Shown here one piece after another: positions 1 to 5,339 of a stretch of DNA of 6,804 nt. Below the pieces are notes generated by a model, which did not search any database, was not told where the DNA came from, and saw nothing but the letters and a program-made list of their open reading frames with translations. Origin of the DNA: CAZZCP01 sp964653235 (GTDB lineage: Bacteria; Bdellovibrionota; Bdellovibrionia; Bdellovibrionales; UBA840); NCBI GenBank assembly GCA_964653235.1, contig CAZZCP010000102.1, positions 1-6,804 of the forward strand, written 5' to 3'. The position numbers were made by a program, and so were the translations under genes. The number at the start of each line of letters is the position of its first letter. The first letter of the stretch is position 1.

Positions 1-1
1 T

Positions 2-322
2 GAAGAACTTTGTGATCGAATTGGTATTATTGACCATGGCAAGTTGATTGAACTTGGTGAGACTCGTGAGATGGTAAAAAAGTATACACAAAGACAAGTG
101 GTGATGGAGCTGGTTCGCCCCATGCCCCAATTTCAAAATCAATACTTGGTTGAGAATAAAGACTCTGTTTTGCGTTTTGAGATTCCATCTAAGATGCCGT
201 TGGGAGAGTTGATGAAATCGACTTCACTTGATTTAGAGTGCATCAAAGACATTCAAATGAAAGAAGGAAGTTTAGAAGAAGCCTTTGTTCGTGTTTTAGG
301 AGCATCGCAAAATGCAAATTAG
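2..322 (+). CDS. ABC transporter ATP-binding protein, C-terminal part (YadG-like), 5' end outside window
   Basis: Only the last 106 codons are visible; the frame is open from the first bases, so the gene starts upstream. The fragment opens with EELCDRIGIIDHGKLIELGE, the segment that in ABC ATPases follows the switch-histidine loop and closes the nucleotide-binding domain. Walker A, the signature motif, Walker B and the H-loop would all lie upstream. The rest, about 85 residues, is the charged C-terminal extension common in drug/polysaccharide-type exporter ATPases, ending with the typical 'EEAFVRVLG' helix. The stop codon overlaps the start of the permease by 11 nt, so the two are surely co-transcribed and probably translationally coupled. 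The ATPase would energise export through that permease at the inner membrane. The family resembles E. coli YadG; the substrate cannot be told from the sequence. Confidence is high for the family and low for the exact role. Confidence 0.9.
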   Translation, partial: EELCDRIGIIDHGKLIELGETREMVKKYTQRQVVMELVRPMPQFQNQYLVENKDSVLRFEIPSKMPLGELMKSTSLDLECIKDIQMKEGSLEEAFVRVLGASQNAN

Positions 323-1100
323 CTCTTGGATTCCTTTTCAAACCTTGTACTTCAAAGAGGTTCGCCGTTTTCGCCGTGTGCTCGGCCAAACTGTGATGAC
401 TCCGATTATTAATTCTTCTTTGTATCTGCTGATATTTGGCGTAAGCCTCGGCGAGAGTATTTCGTTGAAAAGTGGCATCTCCTATCTTGCCTTTTTGATT
501 CCGGGGCTGGTGATGATGTCAGTACTTAATAACTCCTATCAAAACTCCTCCAGCTCCATCACCAATTCAAAGTTTCATGGCGACTTACAAGATTTGCGTG
601 TGGTTCCTTTGACTTCAATGCAAATTGTTTGGGCTATGGCATTAGGGGGGCTAACTCGAGGCCTCATGGTTGGGGTGATTACATTCAGCGTAGGACAGCT
701 TTTTTATTATGTAGTTCAGGGCCAGATTTTGTCGGTGGCAAATCCCTTGTGGCTGATTGCTTTTTTAATTGTTGGCGGACTTGCTTTTGCGATGCTCGGA
801 ATCAGTGTAGCCTTTTGGGCCAAAACCTTTGATCAGCTCTCTGCAGTAGGTGCTTTTATACTCTTACCTTTAATGTATTTGGGCGGAGTTTTTTTCTCGA
901 TCGATAGCTTACACCCCATTTGGCAATCCATCTCAAAAGTTAATCCTATGCTCTATTTTATTAATGGGGTTCGCTTTGGCTTGATTGGCATTTCAGATGT
1001 TGAGCCTTGGTTTGCTTTTGCCATTGCGGTGGTGAGTTTGCTTGTCTTGAGTTACTTTGCTCGACGCTCCACCCGAACCGGAACCTATTCGAGGTTTTAG
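312..1100 (+). CDS. ABC-2 type transporter permease (YadH-like)
   Basis: This 262-residue inner-membrane protein is the usual length for single-domain ABC-2 permeases. About six hydrophobic segments are visible, at roughly residues 25-47, 57-77, 104-130, 142-168, 174-196 and 232-250. Family hallmarks are the N-terminal amphipathic 'KEVRRFRRV' stretch, 'FLIPGLVMMSVLNNSYQN' in the second segment, and the cytoplasmic 'DLQDLRVVPLT' coupling-helix region that contacts the ATPase. These match what I recall of E. coli YadH. The start at 312 has AGGAG at 298-302 with a 9-nt spacer, inside the end of the ATPase gene. Together with that ATPase it would form an exporter; related pairs move polysaccharides, drugs or lipids, but the substrate is unknown here. 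The last codons contain a weak 5-bp hairpin (1082-1096) followed by only four T, so it is not a convincing terminator. Confidence 0.93.
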   Translation: MQISSWIPFQTLYFKEVRRFRRVLGQTVMTPIINSSLYLLIFGVSLGESISLKSGISYLAFLIPGLVMMSVLNNSYQNSSSSITNSKFHGDLQDLRVVPLTSMQIVWAMALGGLTRGLMVGVITFSVGQLFYYVVQGQILSVANPLWLIAFLIVGGLAFAMLGISVAFWAKTFDQLSAVGAFILLPLMYLGGVFFSIDSLHPIWQSISKVNPMLYFINGVRFGLIGISDVEPWFAFAIAVVSLLVLSYFARRSTRTGTYSRF

Positions 1101-1326
1101 TTATTAAGGCTTGAGTTTTCATCTACTGTTGCCGCATGCAGCTCTGACAATGAGAATGAAACCTCAACTGGACCTATTCTGCAGGTATCATTTTTTTATG
1201 AGTCCTTTGTATTTGATGAAAGTCCCTGTCTTTGTGAAAGATGGCAATTCCCTTTTCGATTGCATTGGCGGCAATGACAGAGTCCAAAGACTTTTGGATT
1301 TTAATTCCTTGTTTTCGGCAAGATCT

Positions 1327-1368
1327 GCTCTCGGACGCATGTCCGAAGTGAAATAAAAGGGATCACTT
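1327..1368 (+). repeat. 42-nt repeat copy with perfect hairpin, in the convergent gap between permease and acyltransferase
   Basis: This sequence matches the reverse complement of 3546-3587 at 35 of 42 positions. It contains a perfect 6-bp hairpin, TCGGAC-GCAT-GTCCGA (1331-1346), followed by an arm (1346-1368) whose first 17 bases also recur in direct orientation at 3698-3714. Within the arm, AAGTGA and TCACTT (1346-1351, 1363-1368) can form a second hairpin. A degraded partner arm may begin near TCCCTTTT at 1249-1256, which would make this the end of a decayed relative of the 3546-3720 element, but that match is weak. The rest of the 282-nt gap 1101-1382 holds only small hairpins (for example TCCAAA-GACT-TTTGGA near 1272) and no credible gene. 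Neither strand has a T-run after the hairpins, so it is not a textbook intrinsic terminator. Confidence 0.7.
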
Positions 1369-1382
1369 TAAAACAATCTTAT

Positions 1383-2093
1383 CTAGCTGCGGTCTTTTTT
1401 AAACTCATCGAGTGTTGCCAGATACTGCCCATGCATAAAGGCGATATAATCTTCTACATTGGCAAAATTATGCTCATTCGGATAAACCGCAGGTAAAACG
1501 CGAATGCGTAAATCACCAGCACGAAGGCTATTGAATTTTAAGTGAGCATAGTCTTCAATTACAATCGGTACAATGGGTCTTCCCGAATTGAGCGACATAT
1601 AAAAAGCGCCTTTTTTAAAAGAAGAAAGCCCTTTGCCTTTTGAGCGCGTTCCTTCGGGAAAGAGAATCACACTTCGATTTTCTTTAAAGCCCATCTCGGC
1701 TTTCTGCAAAACCCCTACGGCTTTTTCTAAATCTTTACGGTTGATATAGTAGTTTCCGCCCAAGAAAAAAGCCCAACCAAAGAAGGGAATGTAGAGTAGG
1801 CTTTTCTTACCAATGACAAAGGTGCGCTTTGGGCACAAATGCCCCATGGTCACAATGTCAAAAGAGCTCTGGTGATTGCAGGTAAAAATGCAGGGATGGT
1901 GTTTTTCAAGCTCTTCACGATTTTCATAAATGACTTTTACTCCAGCAATTCTAAGTATTGGCGGAAATGCAGCACGAGAGACCAGAAAATTGTTGTATAC
2001 GTGAAAAGGGCGAAAAAGAAAATAGATGCAGTTGATTGTAACCGCGAAGCCAAACCACAAGCCAGATAAGGCAAATCGAAGATAAAGCAACAT
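1383..2093 (-). CDS. plsC: 1-acyl-sn-glycerol-3-phosphate acyltransferase family protein (PlsC-like)
   Basis: This 236-residue membrane-associated acyltransferase of the PlsC/LPLAT family would convert lysophosphatidic acid to phosphatidic acid, using acyl-ACP or acyl-CoA, at the inner membrane. Visible motifs are a hydrophobic N-terminal helix (about residues 5-27), the catalytic NHQSSFD block with H74 and D79 (HX4D), GGNYYINR (112-119), the phosphate-binding FPEGTRS (145-151) and the GRPIVPIVI block further on. All are intact and the length is normal for the family. I start at the ATG at 2093 because AAAGGA (+ strand 2100-2105) sits 6 nt upstream. The frame stays open further upstream, but that extension would run into ffh and past the promoter region. 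The gene is divergent from ffh and converges with the permease gene. Other lysophospholipid or ornithine-lipid acyltransferases share these motifs, so the exact substrate is inferred. Confidence 0.9.
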   Translation of the reverse strand: MLLYLRFALSGLWFGFAVTINCIYFLFRPFHVYNNFLVSRAAFPPILRIAGVKVIYENREELEKHHPCIFTCNHQSSFDIVTMGHLCPKRTFVIGKKSLLYIPFFGWAFFLGGNYYINRKDLEKAVGVLQKAEMGFKENRSVILFPEGTRSKGKGLSSFKKGAFYMSLNSGRPIVPIVIEDYAHLKFNSLRAGDLRIRVLPAVYPNEHNFANVEDYIAFMHGQYLATLDEFKKDRS

Positions 2094-2103
2094 AGGATGT
2101 CCT

Positions 2104-2132
2104 TTGCTTTTTGCCAAAAAATCATCTATAGA
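2104..2132 (+). promoter_or_regulatory. Candidate sigma70-type promoter for ffh
   Basis: TTGCTT (2104-2109), a 17-nt spacer and TATAGA (2127-2132) lie just upstream of ffh and would give a start site near 2139, about 13 nt before the Shine-Dalgarno sequence. An alternative is TTGCCA (2111-2116), an 18-nt spacer and GATAAA (2135-2140), which has a better -35 but a poorer -10. Both are consensus matches by eye only. Confidence 0.35.
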
Positions 2133-2153
2133 ATGATAAATCCTAAAGATCAA
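2125..2153 (-). promoter_or_regulatory. Candidate sigma70-type promoter for the acyltransferase gene, sharing its -10 with the ffh promoter
   Basis: On the minus strand TTGATC (2153-2148) is followed after 17 nt by TATAGA (2130-2125). The -10 lies in the palindrome TCTATAGA (2125-2132), which also serves the ffh direction, so the two -35/-10 pairs are exact mirror images about 2128.5. The expected start site is near 2118, leaving a short leader that contains the AAAGGA ribosome binding site. Confidence 0.35.
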
Positions 2154-2162
2154 GGAGCGCCA

Positions 2163-3545
2163 TTGTTTGAAAATCTTTCTGACAAAATGACCGACACTTT
2201 TCGCAAGTTGAAGGGCCAAAATCGTATCTCTGAAAATAATATTGAAGATGCGGTCAAAGAAGTGCGTCTTCACCTATTAGAGGCCGATGTAAACTTTAAA
2301 GTTGTGAAAGAGTTTATTACAGCTGTAAAGACAAAGGCTTTGGGGCAAGAGGTATTGCGTTCTGTATCTCCTGGCGATCAGTTTGTAAAAATCCTCAATG
2401 ATGAACTGGTTTCTCTTTTAGGTGGAGAGGCCGAACATTTGCAGCTCAAAGGCTCACCTGCCGTGGTTTTTTTGGTTGGTCTTCAAGGTGCTGGTAAAAC
2501 CACGACCACTGCGAAACTGGCAAAATTGATTCAAAAGAAATACGGCAAAAAACCCGCTTTGGTGCCCGCAGATGTGTATCGGCCTGCTGCGATTCAACAG
2601 CTGCAAACTTTAGGCAAACAACTCGATCTACCTTATTTTGAAACCGATCCTCAAGACAAACCCGAAGTGATTTTTGAAAAGGCAAAAGCTTGGGCCAGCA
2701 ATAAGTTGATAGATGTCTTGTTGGTCGATACTGCTGGCCGTTTGCAAATTGATGATGAATTGATGCAAGAGCTGGAGAGATTAAAGTCTGTGGCCGATCC
2801 CAAAGAAATTCTCTTGGTTGCCGATGCGATGCTTGGGCAGCAGGCCGTAAATGTGGCAGAGGGCTTTCATCAAAGACTTGGTTTGACCGGCCTGATTTTA
2901 ACAAAAATTGACGGGGATGCGCGAGGTGGTGCCGCTTTGAGTATTCGAGCCTCAACCGGTGTGCCGATTAAGTTTTTAGGAACAGGTGAAAAACCAGCAG
3001 ACTTTGAAGTCTTTCACCCCGATCGTCTGGCCTCTCGTATTTTAGATATGGGAGATGTTTTGAGTTTGGTTGAAAAAGCTCAAGATGTGATGGATCAAGA
3101 AAAAGCAGAAAAAGCGGCTAAGAAAATGGCCAAGAACCAATTCACTCTTGAAGATTTCTTAGAGCAGATTCAGCAGATGAAAAAGCTCGGCGGGATGGAA
3201 AGCATTCTTGGTATGCTCCCGGGAATGGGTCAGCTCAAAAAACAAATGAAGAATATGACTCCCCCAGACCATGAAATCAAAAAGATCGAGGCTATCATTC
3301 GATCGATGACTCCTGGAGAAAGAGATCGACCCGAAATCTTAAATGGATCGCGCCGAGTTCGAATTGCCAAAGGTAGCGGCACCGAGGTCAAAGATATCAA
3401 TAAATTTATCAAGCAATTTGAGCAAAGCCGCAAAATGATGAGTAAAATGATGAAGATGGGAATGGGCGGCAAAGGCGGCGGCGGTTTTCTGGGAGGTTTT
3501 CCAGGAATGGGCAGTCGCGGCGGTCGCGGTGGTTTTCCGTTTTAA
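2163..3545 (+). CDS. ffh: Signal recognition particle protein Ffh (SRP54 homologue)
   Basis: Ffh is the SRP GTPase that, with 4.5S RNA, binds signal sequences emerging from the ribosome and hands the complex to FtsY at the inner membrane. The product is 460 residues. The N domain is at about 1-90, with the conserved 'LLEADV'. The G domain has the P-loop GLQGAGKTT (106-114), DTAGR (189-193) and TKIDGDARGG (247-256). The methionine-rich M domain starts at about 300, with MESILGMLPGMG from 345 and the RNA-binding helix NGSRRVRIAKGSG (394-406). A Met/Gly-rich tail (about 432-460) ends the protein. The start is TTG at 2163: AAGGAG (2152-2157) lies 5 nt before it, and the protein then begins FENLSDK, aligning with E. 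coli MFDNLTDR. An in-frame ATG at 2133 lacks such a site. All key residues are intact. Confidence 0.98.
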   Translation: MFENLSDKMTDTFRKLKGQNRISENNIEDAVKEVRLHLLEADVNFKVVKEFITAVKTKALGQEVLRSVSPGDQFVKILNDELVSLLGGEAEHLQLKGSPAVVFLVGLQGAGKTTTTAKLAKLIQKKYGKKPALVPADVYRPAAIQQLQTLGKQLDLPYFETDPQDKPEVIFEKAKAWASNKLIDVLLVDTAGRLQIDDELMQELERLKSVADPKEILLVADAMLGQQAVNVAEGFHQRLGLTGLILTKIDGDARGGAALSIRASTGVPIKFLGTGEKPADFEVFHPDRLASRILDMGDVLSLVEKAQDVMDQEKAEKAAKKMAKNQFTLEDFLEQIQQMKKLGGMESILGMLPGMGQLKKQMKNMTPPDHEIKKIEAIIRSMTPGERDRPEILNGSRRVRIAKGSGTEVKDINKFIKQFEQSRKMMSKMMKMGMGGKGGGGFLGGFPGMGSRGGRGGFPF

Positions 3546-3720
3546 AACTGCTCCCTTTTGCTTCACTTCGGATGTCCGTCCGAGAGCATATAAGTGTTTA
3601 AAATCTTTGTTAGAACTTGTCCGAAAATCTTTAAAATTTGGTGCATTTTCGGATGCGCATTCTAAATTCTTGAAATGACAATCGATTTCAGAGAATCAAG
3701 TGAAATAAAAGGGAGCAGTT
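3546..3720. repeat. 175-bp structured element with 23-bp terminal inverted repeats (MITE/REP-like)
   Basis: The element begins at the base after the ffh stop. The left arm 3546-3568 and right arm 3698-3720 are inverted repeats matching at 21 of 23 positions. Between them are three hairpins: TCGGA/TCCGA (3568-3572 with 3579-3583); a long one at 3610-3665 with TTAGAA/TTCTAA below TCCGAAAAT/ATTTTCGGA (9 perfect pairs, 3620-3628 with 3645-3653); and ATTCTTGAAAT paired with 3685-3696 (11 pairs, one bulged G at 3691). AAAATCTTT occurs twice (3600-3608, 3624-3632) and TTCGGATG twice (3567-3574, 3648-3655). The whole could fold as a branched cruciform. Its first 42 nt recur inverted at 1327-1368. I see no open frame, no flanking target-site duplication and no T-run typical of a terminator. 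It could be a miniature mobile element or a structured 3' UTR of ffh. Confidence 0.75.
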
Positions 3721-3742
3721 CATTCCTTTTTAAGCCCTCGCA

Positions 3743-4375
3743 TCATTCCAAAGCGGGTCTGCGAAAGATTTCATTTACATAGTTAATGGCAGATCTTCTT
3801 GAGAGCCCCAATGCTTCGAGTTGATTGATTCCTATATACTTGGTCAGATTTTTGTATTCTTGATAGCTGATTAGTAGGCGTGACCAGGGCCTGAGATCCC
3901 AAAAATAAAATCTATCGGGCGCTGGCTTCCACCTTGAATAGCCTGTTACCAGGCTTCGTATCGATGATGTGATCGCTCGAATAAAAGCGCGATACTTAAC
4001 ACGTGTGCTGGTTTTGAGATGCAAATGAATGTGATTTCCAACATTTGCATGGTTCAGAATTTGTATTTGATATTTTTTTGCGAATTTGTTGAGGACGTTC
4101 TCGATGGCTTCCTGGTGTTTGAGAAAGCTCCAACTGCCCCTGGCTTTGCTTGAGCGAAGTACCATATGCATGCTTAGGTTGCGGGCTAAGGGGCGTTTTC
4201 TTTTTTGGGGATGAGGTAGGGAGCCGCCATGATCTGTCTTCGGTTTGGGGAGGAGTTGCAACTGTTTTTTCATTGGTGCGAAGGTATACAATTGCTGGGG
4301 TGGAGTCAATTTTTTTGTGGTGCAACTTTGGTTCTTTTGCATAGGTGCGAAGGTATAAACTGGTGGTTTTGGCAT
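3743..4375 (-). CDS. Y1/HUH-family (IS200-like, RAYT-related) transposase-like protein
   Basis: This 210-residue protein shows the Y1 transposase core. The HUH metal-binding pair is H115 and H117, in VGNHIHLHLK. The likely nucleophile is Y180, with N184 one helical turn later in KYIGINQLEALG; this spacing matches the Y-x3-Q/N of IS608-type enzymes. Upstream, HGGS (49-52) and HMVLRSSKARGSWSFL (70-85) fit a divergent chromosomal subfamily related to REP-associated tyrosine transposases. Such enzymes nick and join single-stranded DNA at hairpins. No IS ends or accessory tnpB are visible, so it may be a domesticated single-copy gene. The start is uncertain: the longest frame begins at 4375, but M35 (4273) lies 14 residues before HGGS and is a plausible alternative; no Shine-Dalgarno is evident at either. 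It converges on ffh across the structured element. The family call is firm; the activity is inferred. Confidence 0.82.
   Translation of the reverse strand: MPKPPVYTFAPMQKNQSCTTKKLTPPQQLYTFAPMKKQLQLLPKPKTDHGGSLPHPQKRKRPLARNLSMHMVLRSSKARGSWSFLKHQEAIENVLNKFAKKYQIQILNHANVGNHIHLHLKTSTRVKYRAFIRAITSSIRSLVTGYSRWKPAPDRFYFWDLRPWSRLLISYQEYKNLTKYIGINQLEALGLSRRSAINYVNEIFRRPALE
4275..4357 (-). repeat. 14-bp direct repeat, 69 bp apart, within the transposase N-terminal region
   Basis: GGTGCGAAGGTATA occurs at 4275-4288 and 4344-4357 (+ strand). In the transposase frame it encodes YTFAP twice (residues 7-11 and 30-34), each followed by an ATG, exactly 23 codons apart. The bases after each ATG are also similar, suggesting an imperfect tandem duplication of about 69 bp around the possible start codons. 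Confidence 0.7.
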
Positions 4376-4681
4376 GGCGAGCCTGGATTCAATTTATGTT
4401 TAGCTGCTTGAGCTGCTTTCTTATTTTTAGAACATCCGGTGAGCAGCCCTAGAGCATTTAAGTTGCAGATTTAGCTGCACTCTGTATCAGGCTTTTTTGA
4501 ACAAGATTCAGAAAGGCTTGCGGGTCTGCCGAAGTCACAGCTGTGATTTGCCTTTGAAAAAAATTCTGCATCGCGCAAGAAGCTCGATTTTTGTAAAAAA
4601 ATCTTCTATTTAAGATTTTTATCTAGATTTGCCGTCGGGCCAGTAGTAATACTAAGGGCCGTAAATTTGTGAGGTTTTTAT
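4376..4681. other. 306-nt divergent intergenic region between transposase gene and rpsP
   Basis: I find no gene here. It must hold the start signals for both flanking genes, but I see no convincing -35/-10 pair for either. Local features are three AGCTGC copies (4402, 4411, 4473), a small hairpin TGCAG/CTGCA (4464-4479), the perfect 12-bp palindrome TCACAGCTGTGA (4535-4546), and the structured rpsP leader at 4586-4660. The stretch ACATCCG...GTGA.GCAG near 4433-4448 faintly recalls the 42-nt repeat, but too weakly to call. Confidence 0.5.
4586..4660 (+). promoter_or_regulatory. Possible structured leader of rpsP
   Basis: Three segments can form two mutually exclusive hairpins: GATTTTT (4586-4592) with AAAAATC (4597-4603), or AAAAATCTT (4597-4605) with AAGATTTTT (4612-4620). 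Further on, GGCCAGTA (4638-4645) pairs with TACT and GGCC (4650-4653, 4657-4660) around a GTAA loop of the GNRA type, with a three-base AAG bulge. That hairpin ends 9 nt before the rpsP Shine-Dalgarno. The layout would suit leader control of a ribosomal protein operon, but AT-rich DNA produces such pairings easily, and I know of no named S16 leader motif to compare. Confidence 0.35.
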
Positions 4682-4933
4682 ATGCCAGTAGTTATTCGTT
4701 TAGCCAGAGGTGGCAGTGCACATCGTCCTAAGTATAGAATTGCAGTTGCAGATTCTCGTCGATTTCGCGACGGAAAATTTCTCGATATCCTAGGATATTA
4801 CAATCCTGCTCCACAAGGGCAAGACAAAGAGTACGTTGTGAATCTAGAGAAGCTACAAGATTGGCAATCTAAAGGTGCTCAATTAAGTGACAGAGTCCGT
4901 GACATCGTAAAAAAGGCCCAGAAAGTCAATTAA
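4682..4933 (+). CDS. rpsP: 30S ribosomal protein S16
   Basis: The 83-residue product is full length for bacterial bS16, an assembly protein that binds the 5' domain of 16S rRNA in the small subunit. The conserved N-terminus MPVVIRLARGGSAHRPKYRI, the central DSRRFRDGKFLDILGYYNP and the C-terminal QLSDRVRDIVKKA are diagnostic. The ATG at 4682 follows TGAGG (4670-4674) with a 7-nt spacer. khpA follows 82 nt later on the same strand, the usual partner. In many bacteria ffh lies directly upstream; here a transposase-like gene on the opposite strand separates them, so rpsP needs its own promoter. Confidence 0.98.
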   Translation: MPVVIRLARGGSAHRPKYRIAVADSRRFRDGKFLDILGYYNPAPQGQDKEYVVNLEKLQDWQSKGAQLSDRVRDIVKKAQKVN

Positions 4934-5015
4934 TCTTACTTGCTTCTCATTTTGTTTGTTTTTAATATAAATATTAGTGCTGGGGCTCATTCTGGCTAGC
5001 CAAGAGGAGAAGATG

Positions 5016-5261
5016 ATGGACACAAGCAGTCTCAAAGACCTTGTTGAATTTATGGCTAAATCCCTAGTCGACCACCCGGATGAAGTTGAAGTGAATGAAC
5101 TCACAGGTGAGCAGACTACAGTTGTAGAGCTTAGAGTTTCCAAAGAAGATCTCGGAAAAGTTATAGGCAAACAAGGTCGAACAGCTCGATCAATGAGAAC
5201 CATTCTCAATGCAGCAAGTACTAAACTCAACAAGAGAAGCGTGCTTGAAATCGTTGAATAG
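5016..5261 (+). CDS. khpA: KH-domain RNA-binding protein KhpA (YlqC family)
   Basis: This small 81-residue single-KH-domain protein has the nucleic-acid-binding GxxG loop as GKQG (51-54), in DLGKVIGKQGRTARSMRTIL. The opening SLKDLVEFMAKSLVDHPDEVEV and closing KRSVLEIVE are typical of the family. In Firmicutes KhpA partners KhpB in RNA binding linked to cell division and elongation; in other phyla the role is less clear, but its place beside rpsP suggests ribosome or translation-related RNA binding. Two adjacent ATGs (5013, 5016) are possible. I chose 5016 because AGGAG (5005-5009) is then 6 nt away rather than 3. The 82-nt gap after rpsP has an AT-rich stretch (AATATAAATATT, 4964-4975) and a palindrome TGGCTAGCCA (4993-5002), but no clear terminator, so co-transcription with rpsP is likely. 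Confidence 0.93.
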   Translation: MDTSSLKDLVEFMAKSLVDHPDEVEVNELTGEQTTVVELRVSKEDLGKVIGKQGRTARSMRTILNAASTKLNKRSVLEIVE

Positions 5262-5339
5262 ATCTTAAGCAAATCCCCCCTTTTTTCTTTTCATTCTTCT
5301 CAAATTGTCTAAACTTTGGTTTCAGACCAAGGAGACAAA
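5262..5339 (+). other. Pyrimidine-rich spacer between khpA and the alcohol dehydrogenase gene
   Basis: From 5274 to about 5301 the plus strand is almost purely C and T, starting with six C and six T (5275-5286). No stem precedes the T-run, so it is not a standard intrinsic terminator. A C-rich, G-poor transcript of this sort could suit Rho. A weak hairpin TTGGT/ACCAA (5316-5330) touches the AAGGAG ribosome binding site of the next gene. No convincing promoter is seen. Confidence 0.4.

Noticed and set aside
1111..1356. Open frame of 81 codons in the gap between the permease and the acyltransferase
   Set aside because: It starts with TTG without a ribosome binding site, has no recognisable domain, and its end is formed by the repeat and hairpin at 1327-1368.
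2094..2273. Upstream extension of the acyltransferase frame by 60 residues
   Set aside because: It would overlap ffh coding sequence and the shared promoter region; the start at 2093 has a well-placed AAAGGA and gives the normal family length.
2446..2955. Long open frame on the minus strand inside ffh
   Set aside because: It is a shadow of the conserved GTPase domain and has no protein-like motifs of its own.
3558..3600. Intrinsic terminator of ffh at the first hairpin of the structured element
   Set aside because: The stem is only 5 bp and no T-run follows it on either strand.
4535..4546. Palindrome TCACAGCTGTGA as a regulator binding site
   Set aside because: A 12-bp perfect palindrome is expected about once or twice by chance in this length; the half-sites are in the reverse arrangement to a CRP site and lack a spacer.
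4883..5272. 129-codon minus-strand open frame across rpsP and khpA
   Set aside because: It is antisense to khpA and the rpsP end; the low-complexity Ser/Leu composition is typical of a shadow frame.
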